Shown here in pieces: positions 9,282 to 19,807 of a stretch of DNA of 64,000 nucleotides. Numbering within the stretch: the stretch's first letter is position 1; the number at the start of each line of letters is the position of its first letter. The notes under the pieces are model-generated. The model saw nothing but the letters and a program-made list of their open reading frames with translations, ran no database searches and was not told where the DNA came from. The translations under genes and the position numbers were made by a program. The DNA comes from Primorskyibacter sedentarius (GTDB taxonomy: Bacteria > Pseudomonadota > Alphaproteobacteria > Rhodobacterales > Rhodobacteraceae), in the NCBI RefSeq assembly GCF_004342065.1, contig NZ_SLZU01000003.1, positions 248,001-312,000 of the forward strand, in the 5' to 3' direction.

Positions 9282-10297
9282 GTGACGCGCTCAAGCCCCT
9301 GATCGGGGCCGCCCCGGATCGAGCCTTGACCGAAGCCGAGGCGCATAAGGCCTTCGAGATCCTGTTCGAGGGAGAGGCCACACCGGCGCAAATCGGCGGG
9401 CTTTTGATGGCGCTGCGCACGCGCGGCGAAACGGTCGAGGAATATGCCGCGGCCGCCGCCGTGATGCGCGCCAAGTGCCACAAGGTCCGCGCGCCCGAAG
9501 GGGCGATGGATATCGTCGGCACGGGCGGCGACGGCAAGGGTACGCTCAACATCTCGACCGCGACAGCGTTCGTCGTCGCAGGGGCCGGTGTGACCGTCGC
9601 CAAACATGGCAACCGCAACCTGTCGTCGAAATCCGGCGCGGCGGATGCGTTGGGCCAGATGGGCGTCAACGTGATGATCGGCGTGGAGACCGTGGAGAAG
9701 GCCCTGAAAGAGGCTGGCATCTGCTTCATGATGGCACCGATGCATCACCCGGCCATGGCGCATGTCGGCCCCGTGCGGGCAGAGCTTGGCACGCGCACGA
9801 TCTTCAACATCCTCGGGCCGCTGACCAACCCCGCAGGGGTCAAACGGCAACTGACCGGCGCATTTACCCGCGACCTGATCCGCCCCATGGCGGAGACCTT
9901 GGGCAAGCTTGGGTCCGAACGCGCATGGCTGGTGCATGGGTCTGACGGCACGGACGAGCTGACCATCACCGGCGTCAGTTGGGTTGCCGCACTGGAAGAG
10001 GATGGCACGATCCACGAGGCCGAGCTGCACCCCGAGGATGCGGGCCTGCCCGTGCATCCGTTCGAGGATATCATCGGCGGCACGCCCGAAGAAAACGGCG
10101 CGGCCTTTCGTGCATTGCTGGAAGGCGCGCCCTCGGCCTATCGCGACGCGGTTCTGCTGAATGCCGCCGCTGCACTGGTGGTTGCTGGCAAGGCCGCCGA
10201 TCTGCGCGAAGGCGTGGCAATCGCGCGCGAGAGCATAGACAGCGGCGCAGCGTTGGCGCGGATCGAGGCGCTGGCCCGCATCACCCAAGCCGCCTGA
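9278..10297 (+). CDS. trpD: Anthranilate phosphoribosyltransferase
   Basis: Transfers phosphoribose from PRPP to anthranilate, the second dedicated step of tryptophan synthesis. 339 residues, standard length. The PRPP/glycine-rich loop is seen as [17 protein letters not shown] (about residues 78-94), with [19 protein letters not shown] and the conserved [11 protein letters not shown] later. Starts within the trpG stop codon (4-base overlap) and its own stop shares one base with the start of ung (TGATG), so the whole block is probably one message. Confidence 0.97.
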   Translation: MSDALKPLIGAAPDRALTEAEAHKAFEILFEGEATPAQIGGLLMALRTRGETVEEYAAAAAVMRAKCHKVRAPEGAMDIVGTGGDGKGTLNISTATAFVVAGAGVTVAKHGNRNLSSKSGAADALGQMGVNVMIGVETVEKALKEAGICFMMAPMHHPAMAHVGPVRAELGTRTIFNILGPLTNPAGVKRQLTGAFTRDLIRPMAETLGKLGSERAWLVHGSDGTDELTITGVSWVAALEEDGTIHEAELHPEDAGLPVHPFEDIIGGTPEENGAAFRALLEGAPSAYRDAVLLNAAAALVVAGKAADLREGVAIARESIDSGAALARIEALARITQAA

Positions 10298-10947
10298 TGG
10301 CATTGACCCCTCCAAAGGCCTGGGCGCATCTGCCCTTTTTCACCGAAACCCTGCCGGGGATCGTCACCAGGCTGGAGGCCGAAACCCGCCCGGTCTATCC
10401 GCCGGAACAGCAGGTTTTCCAGGCGCTGGAGATGTGCCCGCCGGATGACACCAAGGTGGTTATCCTCGGGCAGGACCCCTATCACACCAGTGGCAAGGCC
10501 GACGGGTTGGCCTTTTCCATCCCCGACGGGTTTGGCGGACGACTGGACAGCCTTGGCAACATTTTCAAGGAGCTGGAGGATGATTTGGGTGTCGGCAGAA
10601 CGCAAACCGGCCTGTCGGACTGGGCTGCTCAGGGCGTTTTGTTGCTCAACACCGCGCTGACGGTGCCCGAAGGCACAGCGAAGGGCCATGCGAAACTTGG
10701 CTGGGACAGGCTGACCAAGGAGGTGCTGACCGCCCTGTCCGACCGCCCCCGCGCCTTTGTGTTATGGGGGGGGCCTGCGCAAAAATTTGCCCGGCATATC
10801 CAGGGGTCTGACCACCTGATCCTGACCAGCGCCCATCCCTCACCACTCTCCGTTTACCGCGGATTTTTCGGCTCCCGCCCCTTTTCCAAGGTCAATGACT
10901 GGCTTAAGGCAAGGGGTGAGACAGAGATAGACTGGACGCCGCAATGA
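10297..10947 (+). CDS. ung: Uracil-DNA glycosylase, family 1
   Basis: Removes uracil from DNA, starting base-excision repair. Family 1 signatures are complete: the water-activating loop [17 protein letters not shown] near residue 60, the LNTALTV strand, and the DNA-intercalation loop SAHPSPLS with catalytic His at about residue 181. 216 residues, normal for Ung. The ATG at 10297 shares a base with the trpD stop, and its stop overlaps trpC by four bases (ATGA). This places a DNA-repair gene inside the trp biosynthetic run, translationally coupled on both sides. Longer upstream starts in this frame would run through trpD and are not credible. Confidence 0.96.
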   Translation: MALTPPKAWAHLPFFTETLPGIVTRLEAETRPVYPPEQQVFQALEMCPPDDTKVVILGQDPYHTSGKADGLAFSIPDGFGGRLDSLGNIFKELEDDLGVGRTQTGLSDWAAQGVLLLNTALTVPEGTAKGHAKLGWDRLTKEVLTALSDRPRAFVLWGGPAQKFARHIQGSDHLILTSAHPSPLSVYRGFFGSRPFSKVNDWLKARGETEIDWTPQ

Positions 10948-11747
10948 CACAGACCATCCTCGACAAGATCAAAGCCTACAAGCTGGAGGAGGTCGCAGCG
11001 GACAAATCCGCCACGCCGCTTTCAGCGGTTGAGGATGCCGCCCGTGCCGCCCCGCCCGTGCGCCCCTTTGCAGATGCCCTGCGCCACGCCGCCGCGGCAG
11101 GTTACGGCCTGATTGCAGAGATCAAGAAAGCCTCCCCCTCCAAGGGGTTGATCCGGGCCGATTTTCATCCCGCCACGCTCGCCAAGGCTTACGAGGAGGG
11201 CGGTGCGACCTGCCTGTCCGTCCTGACCGACACACCCAGCTTTCAGGGGGCGAAAAACTTTCTGACCGAGGCACGCAGCGCCACCTCCCTGCCCGCGCTG
11301 CGCAAGGATTTCATGTATGACACCTATCAGGTCGCCGAGGCCCGCGCGCTGCATGCCGACTGTATCCTGATCATCATGGCCAGCGTGTCCGACGCTCAGG
11401 CAGCAGAGCTAGAGGCCGCGGCACATCACTGGGGCATGGACGCGCTGATCGAGGTGCATGACGGCCCCGAACTGGACCGCGCGTTGCGGTTGAAATCGCC
11501 GCTGATCGGCGTGAACAACCGCAACCTCAAGACATTCGAGACCACGCTCGACACGACGCGCGACTTGTCAAAGCGCGTCCCGGCAGAGCGTCTGCTGATT
11601 TCCGAATCCGGACTGAACACGCGCGAAGATCTGGCAGACATGGCCGCCCATGGCGCCCGCACCTTCCTGATCGGCGAAAGCCTGATGCGGCAGGCGGATG
11701 TTGCCACCGCCACCCGGACCCTGCTGTCCGACCCGGTGGCGGCATGA
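10944..11747 (+). CDS. trpC: Indole-3-glycerol phosphate synthase
   Basis: Closes the indole ring by converting carboxyphenylaminodeoxyribulose phosphate into indole-3-glycerol phosphate. 267 residues, a TIM barrel of standard length. Family motifs: [23 protein letters not shown] (catalytic Lys), [11 protein letters not shown] and [13 protein letters not shown]. Starts in the ung stop codon and ends overlapping moaC by four bases. Monofunctional: no TrpF domain is fused. Confidence 0.97.
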   Translation: MTQTILDKIKAYKLEEVAADKSATPLSAVEDAARAAPPVRPFADALRHAAAAGYGLIAEIKKASPSKGLIRADFHPATLAKAYEEGGATCLSVLTDTPSFQGAKNFLTEARSATSLPALRKDFMYDTYQVAEARALHADCILIIMASVSDAQAAELEAAAHHWGMDALIEVHDGPELDRALRLKSPLIGVNNRNLKTFETTLDTTRDLSKRVPAERLLISESGLNTREDLADMAAHGARTFLIGESLMRQADVATATRTLLSDPVAA

Positions 11748-12220
11748 GCGGCCTGACCCATTTCGACGCCAAGGGCGATGCCCATATGGTGGACGTGTCC
11801 GACAAGGCCGTTACGTCCCGCGTGGCCACGGCCGAGGGCCATGTGACGATGGCGCGCGAAACTTTCGACATCATCACCGAAGGCCGCGCCAAAAAAGGCG
11901 ACGTGATCGGTGTGGCGCGTCTGGCCGGCATCATGGGCGCCAAGAAAACGCCCGAGCTGATCCCGCTGTGCCACCCCCTGCCCGTCACCAAGGTCGCGGT
12001 CGAGATCACACCGGACGCCGACCTGCCCGGCCTGCGGATCGAAGCCACCGTCAAGACAACCGGCCAGACCGGCGTCGAGATGGAGGCGCTGACCGCCGTC
12101 AGCACCGCCGCGCTGACGATCTATGACATGGCCAAAGCCGTGGACAAGGCCATGCAGATCGGCGGCATCCGCGTGATCCTGAAAGACGGCGGCAAATCGG
12201 GCCGGTACGAGGCGTCATGA
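11744..12220 (+). CDS. moaC: Cyclic pyranopterin monophosphate synthase
   Basis: Second enzyme of molybdenum cofactor synthesis: turns the MoaA product 3',8-cyclo-7,8-dihydro-GTP into cyclic pyranopterin monophosphate. 158 residues. Conserved elements: [38 protein letters not shown] with the conserved LCHPL segment, and [19 protein letters not shown] with catalytic Asp and Lys (DMAKAVDK). Four-base overlaps with trpC and moeA show translational coupling in one operon. Confidence 0.97.
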   Translation: MSGLTHFDAKGDAHMVDVSDKAVTSRVATAEGHVTMARETFDIITEGRAKKGDVIGVARLAGIMGAKKTPELIPLCHPLPVTKVAVEITPDADLPGLRIEATVKTTGQTGVEMEALTAVSTAALTIYDMAKAVDKAMQIGGIRVILKDGGKSGRYEAS

Positions 12221-13383
12221 TCTCTGTTGCCGAAGCGCTTGATCAGCTTTTCGCGCTGACGCTGACTTTACCGGTTGAAGAGGTCCCGCTGATCAAGGCG
12301 AATGGTCGGGTTTTGGCCCGCGCTGTGAGTGCGACGCGCAATCAGCCGCCGTTTTCTGCCTCTGCGATGGACGGTTATGCGGTGGTTGCCGCCACGCCGG
12401 GCGACAGCTTTACCGTGATTGGCGAGGCTGCTGCGGGTTCGCGGCACGCCGGGCCCGTAGGCGCAGGCGAGGCCGTGCGGATCTTTACCGGTGCGCCCGT
12501 GCCCGAAGGTGCCACACGCATTGTCATTCAAGAGGATGTGACACGCGACGGCGACCGGATCACCGTGACAGATGCCCTGGACAGGGGGCCGCATATCCGA
12601 CCCGAGGGCGATGACTTTCGCATTGGCCAGACGATGTCGGCGCCGATACGACTGACACCTGCCATCGTGGCGCTGTTGGCTTCGATGAACATCGCGAAGG
12701 CGCCGGTGTTCCGTCAGCCGGAGGTCGCCATTCTGTCCACCGGCGACGAATTGGTCATGCCGGGCGAGACCCCCGGCCCCGATCAGATCATCGCGTCCAA
12801 CACGTTCGGGCTCCATGCTCTGCTAAGCGATCTGGGCGCTCGTCCCCGTCTTCTGCCTTTGGCGCGCGACAACGAAGCGTCGCTTCGGACGGCCTTTGAG
12901 CTGGCCCAGGGCGCAGATCTGGTCATCACCATTGGTGGCGCATCGGTGGGCGATCACGATCTTGTCGGCAAGGTCGCGGGCGATCTGGGCATGGACCGCG
13001 CTTTCTACAAGGTCGCGATGCGGCCCGGCAAACCCCTGATGGCCGGCCGGTTGAATGGCGCGATGATGATCGGGCTGCCGGGCAACCCGGTTTCTGCCAT
13101 GGTCTGCGGCCATGTCTTCGTGGCGCCCGTTATCCGGGCGATGCTGGGCCTGCCACGTGCGGCCGCGCCGCGCGCACAAATGGCTTTGGCCGAACCTTTG
13201 CCTGCCAATGGGCCGCGCGAGCATTACATGCGGGCGCGGCGGACGCCCGAGGGCATCATCGCTGACCAAAGGCAGGACAGCGCGCTTCTTTCAGTGCTGG
13301 GCCAGTCGGACGCGCTGCTGATCAGAGCGCCGAATGACCCTGCACAAGACATCGGCGCGCTGGTTGACTACATCCCGATCTGA
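12217..13383 (+). CDS. moeA: Molybdopterin molybdenumtransferase
   Basis: Inserts molybdate into adenylylated molybdopterin to give Mo-cofactor. 388 residues with the MoeA domain order: N-terminal domain with [15 protein letters not shown], a middle MPT-binding MogA-like fold with LSTGDELV and [11 protein letters not shown], then [10 protein letters not shown] and [12 protein letters not shown], and a small C-terminal domain. Overlaps moaC by four bases. As I recall, lexA commonly follows moeA in related genomes; here the next gene is a minus-strand ornithine cyclodeaminase homologue, so the conserved neighbourhood is broken at this point. Confidence 0.96.
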   Translation: MISVAEALDQLFALTLTLPVEEVPLIKANGRVLARAVSATRNQPPFSASAMDGYAVVAATPGDSFTVIGEAAAGSRHAGPVGAGEAVRIFTGAPVPEGATRIVIQEDVTRDGDRITVTDALDRGPHIRPEGDDFRIGQTMSAPIRLTPAIVALLASMNIAKAPVFRQPEVAILSTGDELVMPGETPGPDQIIASNTFGLHALLSDLGARPRLLPLARDNEASLRTAFELAQGADLVITIGGASVGDHDLVGKVAGDLGMDRAFYKVAMRPGKPLMAGRLNGAMMIGLPGNPVSAMVCGHVFVAPVIRAMLGLPRAAAPRAQMALAEPLPANGPREHYMRARRTPEGIIADQRQDSALLSVLGQSDALLIRAPNDPAQDIGALVDYIPI

Positions 13384-13402
13384 CAGCGCAGGGCTGCACC
13401 CG

Positions 13403-14323
13403 TCAAGCAACCGAAGCAATATAGCGCGCCATCATCAGGTCCAGATGCGCCCCGCCGCCATTCTTGAACACGGTGATATCGTCCGGGGCTTCGCGTCCCG
13501 GCGCACCGGCGACCAGATCGTAGAAATCCCCGCGCACATCGCTTTCTGACAGCACTCCGGCAGCCAGCGGCTGCATCAACTCTCCGATATGGTGGAGCGT
13601 CGTGTCGCGGCTGTCGACAAAGAGCCGCCCCTTGGTGATCAGCGCATCATCCGCCTCTCGCATATCGGGTTTGAAGGCACCGATCAGGTCCACATGTGTC
13701 CCCGGCGCGATCCAGTCGCCAAGAAGAACCGGTTGCCGCGCCATCGTGGCGGTCGAGATGATATCCGCCTTGCCCGCCGCCTCTTGCAGGTCGGGCGCGA
13801 CTTGAACGGCGAACCCTTCGGCGGCCATCTGCGCGGCCAGCGCCTCTGCCTGATCGCCGCGCCGCGCCCAGACCTGAATGCGCGTCAGACCCGGAATTCC
13901 GCCCGAATAGGCCCGCACAAGCGACGCCGCAACCGTCCCCGCCCCCACGATCAGCAGGCTCTGCGCATCGGGCCGCGCCAGCAGGCGGGCGCCAAGAACG
14001 CTGTCGGCGGCTGTCTTCCATTCGGTAATCAGGCGGCTTTCAATGATTGCCCGCAACTGGCCATCCTCGGGCGAAAAGAGAAACATCGCCCCCTGCACCG
14101 TGGGCAGCCCGCGCTGCGGGTTGGCGCCGAAAACGGTCACCGCCTTCACGCCGTAGCCCAGCCCTTCGATATAGGCGCCCCGGTTCAGCAGGGTGGCCTC
14201 GGCAGGACCAAGAAACATATCCCCCAGCTCTGCCCTTGGCGCGCGGTGCCCTTCTTCCAGTGCGCGGATCGCATCCACCCAGCAAAGCTGTGCGTTGACG
14301 GCGTCATAAGTGATGTGCTGCAT
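13403..14323 (-). CDS. Ornithine cyclodeaminase / mu-crystallin family protein
   Basis: A 306-residue NAD(P)-dependent protein of the OCD/mu-crystallin family, whose members are ornithine cyclodeaminases, alanine dehydrogenases or pyrroline-2-carboxylate/ketimine reductases. The Rossmann motif GAGTVAASLV is at about residue 130, preceded by the conserved EWKTAADSVLGARLLA; the C-terminal part has the conserved GDFYDLVAG. The ATG at 14323 (complement) has GGAGAAGGAAG upstream. The exact substrate cannot be assigned. It converges on moeA and lies 66 bases after trmO on the same strand. Confidence 0.82.
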   Translation of the reverse strand: MQHITYDAVNAQLCWVDAIRALEEGHRAPRAELGDMFLGPAEATLLNRGAYIEGLGYGVKAVTVFGANPQRGLPTVQGAMFLFSPEDGQLRAIIESRLITEWKTAADSVLGARLLARPDAQSLLIVGAGTVAASLVRAYSGGIPGLTRIQVWARRGDQAEALAAQMAAEGFAVQVAPDLQEAAGKADIISTATMARQPVLLGDWIAPGTHVDLIGAFKPDMREADDALITKGRLFVDSRDTTLHHIGELMQPLAAGVLSESDVRGDFYDLVAGAPGREAPDDITVFKNGGGAHLDLMMARYIASVA

Positions 14324-14389
14324 GGGATCTTCCTTCTCCACCGGTCCTCGAAGGCGACGCGCTGCCTGCAAGCGGTTGATATCAAATCG

Positions 14390-14842
14390 TCAGGCAGAGT
14401 GATGGCAGCGGTCAGGCTTGATGTCCAGAAGCGGTGTCCCGTCGAGGCAATCAAGACCGCGCACGACAAGATTTGGCCCGTCCACCCGCACCAGCGCCAC
14501 CCGCGACAGACCAATCGGGTTGGGCCGCACGGGCGAACGCAGGTTGAACGTGCCGGTGATCCTGCCGGTGTGGCGTGGGTTTTGTGTCAACACATCGCGG
14601 CGGCTTTTGTGCAGCCAGTAAAGCACCTCCAGCGTTTCGCGGGCCTCCAGGCCGGCCAGGGCTGGCTGCCAGATATCGTCCAGTTCCAGCGTGCAGTCAG
14701 GCCCGTCAAAGCTCCCCTGCCGGGGACAGTCCTTGCGGTCTTTCCAGGGCGTGCGGATCGTGCCGATGAACCGCAACGTGGCATCCGCGCGATCAGGAAG
14801 GTCAACCGCCTCTTCGTTCGCGCGCAATCCATATTCTGTCAT
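14390..14842 (-). CDS. trmO: tRNA (adenine(37)-N6)-methyltransferase TrmO
   Basis: S-adenosylmethionine-dependent methylase that modifies N6-threonylcarbamoyladenosine at position 37 of tRNA (the former UPF0066/YaeB/VirR family). 150 residues, the short single-domain form. Recognisable segments are FIGTIRTPW, DCPRQG, HKSRRDVL, GTFNLRSPVRPNPIGLS and LDGTPLLDIKP. The ATG at 14842 (complement) has GAGGAAG directly upstream. It lies between the OCD homologue and the UxaA-family gene with short gaps on the same strand, possibly co-transcribed from the uxaA promoter. Confidence 0.9.
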   Translation of the reverse strand: MTEYGLRANEEAVDLPDRADATLRFIGTIRTPWKDRKDCPRQGSFDGPDCTLELDDIWQPALAGLEARETLEVLYWLHKSRRDVLTQNPRHTGRITGTFNLRSPVRPNPIGLSRVALVRVDGPNLVVRGLDCLDGTPLLDIKPDRCHHSA

Positions 14843-14867
14843 GGCTTCCTCCTGTTCTGACCGGGAT

Positions 14868-16397
14868 TCAGGTGATCGGGGCGGGGTTGAACAGCGCCAA
14901 GGCATTGCGCAGCCCCAGCCGTTCGGCTTTCGTGGCCCTGCCGCTTGCAGTGGCAAGGATGGTGTCGAGCATGAGCGCGCCCATCTCCTCGATCGTGGCC
15001 TCCCCCAACGCGACCGGACCTGCATCAATGTCGATCAGATCGTGCCAGCGCCGCGCCAGTTCAGAGCGGGTGGAAACCTTGAGCACCGGCATCGCCTCCA
15101 GGCTATAGGGCGTCCCGCGCCCGGTGGTGAAGACGTGCACCGTCGCGCCTGCGGCCAGTTGCAGCGTACCACAGATGAAATCGCTGGCGGGGGTGGCGGC
15201 AAACAGAAGGCCTTTGGTCGTCGCCCTCTCGCCCGGCGCGACCACGCCAGAGATTGGACCTGTGCCGGATTTCACGATGGACCCCATCGCCTTTTCCACG
15301 ATATTCGACAGCCCGCCCGCCTTGTTTCCGGGCGTTGTGTTCGCAGCCCGGTCGGCCCCGCCGCGCGCAAGATAGGCGTCATACCATGCCAATTGTTCGA
15401 TGATCGCCTGCGCCACTTCCGGCGTGGCCGCGCGGGCGGTCAGTTGGTCGATCCCGTCGCGCACCTCGGTATTTTCAGAGAACATCACCGTGCCCCCAGC
15501 CCGCACCAGCAGATCCGCCGCCTGCCCCAACGCGGGATTGGCGGTGACACCCGAAAACGCATCGCTTCCGCCGCATTGCACCCCCAGCACAAGGTCAGAG
15601 GCCGGGCAGACCTCTCTGCGCCGCTGGTCCAGTTCTGCCAAATGTTCCTCTGCGCTTTCCATCAGCGCACGGATCATCTGCTCGTACCCGGCATTGTCCT
15701 GAAGCCGGACAGTGTCGAGATCGGACAAGGTGCCGGGCGGCATCAGCCTGTCGGGTTGCAGCTTTTCGCAGCCAAGGCTTACCACCATGGAACGGCCGCC
15801 GAAATTGGGGTTCAGCGCGATATTGCGAAGCGTCCGGATCGGGATTTCCGCCCCCGGGGCATCAATCGCGACGCCGCAGCCATAGACATGTTCCAGCGCG
15901 ACCACACCGTCGACATTGGGAAAACGCGGCAAAATCTCTGCCCGGATGCGCGCCACAGCGTGCTCCACAACGCCCGACACGCATTGCACCGTCGTGCTGA
16001 CCGCCAACAGGTTGCGCGTGCCCACGCGCCCGTCGGCGTTGCGATATCCCTCAAAACTTTTGCCGGTGACCGGCGGGCCGGGATCGACTTTCGCAGTCGC
16101 CATCGGCAGCCCTTCGAAACCCGGCGCCGAGGGCATGTCCAGCCGCATCTCGTTAACCCAGCTTCCCGCGGGCAGATCCTCGGCTGCATGGCCGATGATG
16201 ACGTTATAGCGCCGCACCGGCGCCCCGCGCGGGATGTCTGTCAGCGCGACCTTGTGGCCCTGCGGTACCCGTTCGCGCAGCATCGGCCCGTCAGGGACCT
16301 GCGCGCCCGCCTCCAGCCCCAGATCATTCGCGACGATTGCGACATTGTCAGCCGGATGCATCGCAATGACGCGCGCAATCTCGTGGTCCTTCGGCAT
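14868..16397 (-). CDS. UxaA-family hydro-lyase (altronate/galactarate dehydratase type)
   Basis: A 509-residue sugar-acid dehydratase of the UxaA/GarD family, which remove water from altronate or galactarate with a metal cofactor. The N-terminal SAF-like domain (about 1-95) is followed by the main domain with [45 protein letters not shown] and a C-terminal TTGRGTPYS. The ATG at 16397 (complement) has GAGAGAAGGAAG upstream. Neighbours are a lactonase and uronate dehydrogenase on the other strand, so galactarate dehydration (to 5-keto-4-deoxyglucarate) fits the oxidative uronate route better than altronate; this is inference. A second family member is at 47550. Confidence 0.85.
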   Translation of the reverse strand: MPKDHEIARVIAMHPADNVAIVANDLGLEAGAQVPDGPMLRERVPQGHKVALTDIPRGAPVRRYNVIIGHAAEDLPAGSWVNEMRLDMPSAPGFEGLPMATAKVDPGPPVTGKSFEGYRNADGRVGTRNLLAVSTTVQCVSGVVEHAVARIRAEILPRFPNVDGVVALEHVYGCGVAIDAPGAEIPIRTLRNIALNPNFGGRSMVVSLGCEKLQPDRLMPPGTLSDLDTVRLQDNAGYEQMIRALMESAEEHLAELDQRRREVCPASDLVLGVQCGGSDAFSGVTANPALGQAADLLVRAGGTVMFSENTEVRDGIDQLTARAATPEVAQAIIEQLAWYDAYLARGGADRAANTTPGNKAGGLSNIVEKAMGSIVKSGTGPISGVVAPGERATTKGLLFAATPASDFICGTLQLAAGATVHVFTTGRGTPYSLEAMPVLKVSTRSELARRWHDLIDIDAGPVALGEATIEEMGALMLDTILATASGRATKAERLGLRNALALFNPAPIT

Positions 16398-16614
16398 CTG
16401 CTTCCTTCTCTCGTGGGGTGCCCCATCGACGTCGTCACGAACCACGCCGGACAGGCTCGCGGCTTGCGGGCGCTTTCAGATCACAGATTGCCTTTGTCCA
16501 TGCGCATTGGCAACGCAGTTGTCCTTACGCGCGCCACGTGGCATCCCTTACCGGCACACAGAGTTGATATTCCATGGATGATGCCGGCCGCAGCCGCGTA
16601 GAATGAGGCCCAGC

Positions 16615-17490
16615 ATGAAGATCGAATGCGTCGTTCCCAGTCATAGCAAGGTCGGCGAAGGCGCTGTCTGGGACGACCGGGCCCAGTGTCTTTGGTGGGT
16701 GGATATCCCGGCGGGGCTGATCCATCGATACGACCCCGTCACGCGCGAAAACATCACGCAGGACTTCGCAGAACCCGTGGGCTGCATTGCCGTGCGCGAC
16801 GCTGGCGGGCTGGTCGTGGCGGCGAGGTCCGGCTTCTGGCTGTTTGATCCCGAAACCGGCAAACGCCACCATCTTGCCGACCCCGAAGCGCAGCTGCCGC
16901 AGAACCGTTTCAACGACGGGGCCACAGACCTGCAAGGCAGGTTCTGGGCCGGCACGATGAAGGATGGCGGCGTGCCGGAGCCGCAGGGCCGGTTTTACTG
17001 TCTGGATACGGACCGGACCGTGCATCCCTGGAAAGATGGTATCTATACGACCAACGGGCTCGCCTTCTCGCCGGACGGGCGGCAAATGTATTTCTCGGAC
17101 AGCAATCCGAAAGTGCGCAGGATCTGGCGCTGCCCTTACGACCCGCAGACCGGCACACCGGGCGAACCGCAGGAATTCTTTGACACGCGCAGCGTCGCCG
17201 GGCGGCCCGATGGCGGGACGGTTGATGCCGAAGGGTGCTACTGGATGGCCGGGGTGAGCGGCTGGCAGCTCTACCGGCTTTCGCCTGAGGGTGAAGTGCT
17301 GCAGATCATCGACATGCCGGTTGAAAAACCCACCAAGCCGATGTTCGGCGGGCGGGAGCTCGACACGCTTTTCGTGACCTCCATCGGTATTGATCTGGCC
17401 GAAGGCTCTGACCAGCCGGATGCCGGGGGGCTGTTTGCGATCACCGGGTTGGGCATCAAGGGCCTGCCGCAACCGCGCTACGCAGGATAG
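16615..17490 (+). CDS. SMP-30/gluconolactonase family lactonase
   Basis: A 291-residue six-bladed beta-propeller lactonase that hydrolyses aldono- or aldaro-lactones with a divalent metal. Metal-ligand regions are visible: Glu in KVGEGAVWDD, Asn in NRFNDGATD, Asn in TNGLAFSPDG and Asp in GRPDGGTVD. Start: ATG 16615 is preferred, with GAGG at 16606-16609; an in-frame ATG 12 bases upstream is possible. Followed by uronate dehydrogenase after 81 bases, it probably opens the galactaro- or glucaro-lactone made by that enzyme. Divergent from the UxaA-family gene; a 217-base gap between them should carry both promoters. Confidence 0.88.
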   Translation: MKIECVVPSHSKVGEGAVWDDRAQCLWWVDIPAGLIHRYDPVTRENITQDFAEPVGCIAVRDAGGLVVAARSGFWLFDPETGKRHHLADPEAQLPQNRFNDGATDLQGRFWAGTMKDGGVPEPQGRFYCLDTDRTVHPWKDGIYTTNGLAFSPDGRQMYFSDSNPKVRRIWRCPYDPQTGTPGEPQEFFDTRSVAGRPDGGTVDAEGCYWMAGVSGWQLYRLSPEGEVLQIIDMPVEKPTKPMFGGRELDTLFVTSIGIDLAEGSDQPDAGGLFAITGLGIKGLPQPRYAG

Positions 17491-17571
17491 GGTCGGATCT
17501 GGACCCTGCCCCCCTATAGCCCCGAAGGCAAACCGCACCGGGGCGCAGTGAATGAATGGAAAGGCACCCGC

Positions 17572-18366
17572 ATGAAACGACTTCTGATAACTGGCGCAGC
17601 CGGGGGGCTGGGATCGGTCCTGCGGGTCAGGCTGAGCCATCTGGCAGAGACGCTGCGCCTGTCCGATATCGGCGATCTGGGCGAGGCGCGCGCCAATGAA
17701 GAGCTGGTCCCCTGTGATCTGAGCGACAAGGCCGCGGTCGATGCGCTTGTGGATGGCTGCGACGGGATCGTGCATTTCGGTGGTCGCTCCATCGAAGACA
17801 GCTGGAGCGTCATAAGGTCGGCCAATATTGACGGCATGTTCAACCTCTACGAGGCCGCCCGAAACCACGGTCGCCCCCGGATCGTCTTTGCCAGTTCCAA
17901 TCACGCCGTCGGATATTATCCGCAATCTCAACGGCTGGATGCCGACGCCAACACCCGTCCGGACAGCCTTTACGGTGTGTCGAAGGTCTTTGGCGAAGCG
18001 CTGGCCAGCATGTATCACGACAAGTTCGGGGTTGAGACGGCCATCGTCCGTATCGGCAGCGTTCTGGACAAACCGGACGGCCACCGGAACATGTCCACCT
18101 GGCTCAGCTTTGATGACTTCGTCTCGCTGATCGAACGGGTTTTCGCCGTCCCGAAACTTGGCTGCCCGATCATCTATGGCGCCTCGGCCAATGATGCCGG
18201 TTGGTGGGACAATTCCAAAACCGGGTATCTTGGCTGGCAGCCCAAGGACAATTCAGCGACCTACCGGGCAGAGATCGAGGCCAACACCCCCCGTCCACCC
18301 GCAGACGCCCCCGACGTGCTTTATCAGGGCGGGCTGTTTACTGCAGAGGGCATCTACGAGGACTGA
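17572..18366 (+). CDS. udh: Uronate dehydrogenase (NAD-dependent, extended SDR)
   Basis: Oxidises galacturonate or glucuronate at C1 to the aldaro-lactone with NAD+. 264 residues, as usual for Udh, shorter than typical epimerases. Rossmann motif GAAGGLGS at residues 8-15, catalytic Tyr/Lys in YGVSK, Ser/Asn region ASSNHAVGYY, and the family-typical FGGRSIED segment. Start ATG 17572. The set of UxaA-family dehydratase, SMP-30 lactonase, Udh and the TRAP transporter just downstream makes an oxidative hexuronate pathway; the 5-keto-4-deoxyglucarate dehydratase step is not seen next to it. Confidence 0.88.
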   Translation: MKRLLITGAAGGLGSVLRVRLSHLAETLRLSDIGDLGEARANEELVPCDLSDKAAVDALVDGCDGIVHFGGRSIEDSWSVIRSANIDGMFNLYEAARNHGRPRIVFASSNHAVGYYPQSQRLDADANTRPDSLYGVSKVFGEALASMYHDKFGVETAIVRIGSVLDKPDGHRNMSTWLSFDDFVSLIERVFAVPKLGCPIIYGASANDAGWWDNSKTGYLGWQPKDNSATYRAEIEANTPRPPADAPDVLYQGGLFTAEGIYED

Positions 18367-18405
18367 TCCCCCTGCTTGGCCCCTGCCCGCAACGCAGCGT
18401 CAGCC

Positions 18406-19803
18406 TCATGCCAAAGAGGGCAGCCAGAGGACGATTTGCGGGAACATCACCAGCAACCCGATGGTCACCGCATCTGCGATGAAGAACGGCGTCACCCCCC
18501 GAAACACGTCCTGAACGCTCAGATCCGGCCGCACACCGGCCACGACAAAGCAGTTCAGGCCAATCGGCGGGGTGATGAGGCAGAACTCTGCCATTTTCAC
18601 CACGAGAATGCCGAACCAGACCGCGCACATCGTCCCGTTCATCCCAAAGGCGCTGTCGGCGGCCGAAACGGCCTCGCCCCCGTTCAGTGCCATCACCGCC
18701 GGATAGACCACCGGCAGGGTCAGGAGCAGCATGCCAATCGCATCCATGAACATGCCCAGCACGGCATAGGCCAGAAGAATGCAAATCAGGATCGCCAGCG
18801 GATCATAGGTCAGCGATGTGATCCAGTCTGCAAAGGCGCTTGGCAGATCGGCAAAGCCCAGAAAGCGCACATAGATCAGCACCCCCCAGATGATGGTGAA
18901 AATCATCACCGACAGCTTCGCCGTCTCGATAAGCGCATCTTTCAGCTCGGCCCATCGCATGCCACGCCACAGCGCCATGCAGAAGACGATGAAGGCGCCA
19001 AGCGCGCCGCCCTCTGTCGGGGTGCCCCATGCGTCGCCAAACGGGTTGTAGACGAAGAAGATGATGATCACGACCACGGCAACGATCGGCAGCGCCGGGG
19101 GCAGAGAGACGAACCGTTGTTTCCAGGTAAAGCCGCGCACGGGCGGGCCAAACCCCTTGATGGTCAGTGCCATCACGATAATCAGAAGGGCATAGATGAA
19201 GGCCGAGAAAGCCCCGGGAATGAAGCCTGCCAAAAGCAACATGCCCACATCCTGTTCGACGATGATCGCATAGATCACGAGGATCGCCGATGGCGGGATG
19301 AGCGACGCCAGCGTGCCGCCAGCCGCCACCACGCCTGCGGCAAAACGCTTGTCATAGCCGACCTTCAGCATCTCCGGGATGGCGATCCGGGCAAAGACCG
19401 CCGCCGTGGCCACGCTTGCGCCGGAAACAGCAGCAAAGCCCGCAGTGGCGAAAACGGTGGACACCGCCAATCCGCCCGGCACCCAGGCGATCCAGCGCTT
19501 GGCAGCTTCGAACAGGGCCCGCGTGAGCCCGGCGTAATAGGCAAGATATCCAATCAGGATGAAGGTCGGGATCAGGCTGAGCGCCTGGCTCGCAACCTTG
19601 CCATGCGGCACCTGCCCGGCGATCTTGACGCTGACCTCGACCGCCTTGCCGAACCGCGCGGGATCATAGCCGAACTGGTCCCAGCGCAGCCAGATGAGCC
19701 CTACAACGCCCGCGATGGCGGCGGCAAAGGCCACGCGCATGCCAAGCACGACCATGACCAGCATGGCGCCGGTGACCCAAAGACCGATTTCGATACTGTC
19801 CAT
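18406..19803 (-). CDS. dctM: TRAP transporter large permease (DctM)
   Basis: The 12-helix ion-coupled permease subunit of a tripartite periplasmic transporter, inner membrane. 465 residues, hydrophobic almost throughout. DctM marks include the GMRVAFA entrance, FVIVLP-like AVSTVFATAGFAAVSGASVATAAVFAR split around the scoop helices, LIPPSAILVIYAI and the C-terminal TPPIGLNCFVVAGV. It lies 4 bases after the small subunit gene. Its 3' end faces uronate dehydrogenase, so the transporter plausibly imports hexuronate. Confidence 0.9.
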   Translation of the reverse strand: MDSIEIGLWVTGAMLVMVVLGMRVAFAAAIAGVVGLIWLRWDQFGYDPARFGKAVEVSVKIAGQVPHGKVASQALSLIPTFILIGYLAYYAGLTRALFEAAKRWIAWVPGGLAVSTVFATAGFAAVSGASVATAAVFARIAIPEMLKVGYDKRFAAGVVAAGGTLASLIPPSAILVIYAIIVEQDVGMLLLAGFIPGAFSAFIYALLIIVMALTIKGFGPPVRGFTWKQRFVSLPPALPIVAVVVIIIFFVYNPFGDAWGTPTEGGALGAFIVFCMALWRGMRWAELKDALIETAKLSVMIFTIIWGVLIYVRFLGFADLPSAFADWITSLTYDPLAILICILLAYAVLGMFMDAIGMLLLTLPVVYPAVMALNGGEAVSAADSAFGMNGTMCAVWFGILVVKMAEFCLITPPIGLNCFVVAGVRPDLSVQDVFRGVTPFFIADAVTIGLLVMFPQIVLWLPSLA

Positions 19804-19807
19804 GCGT

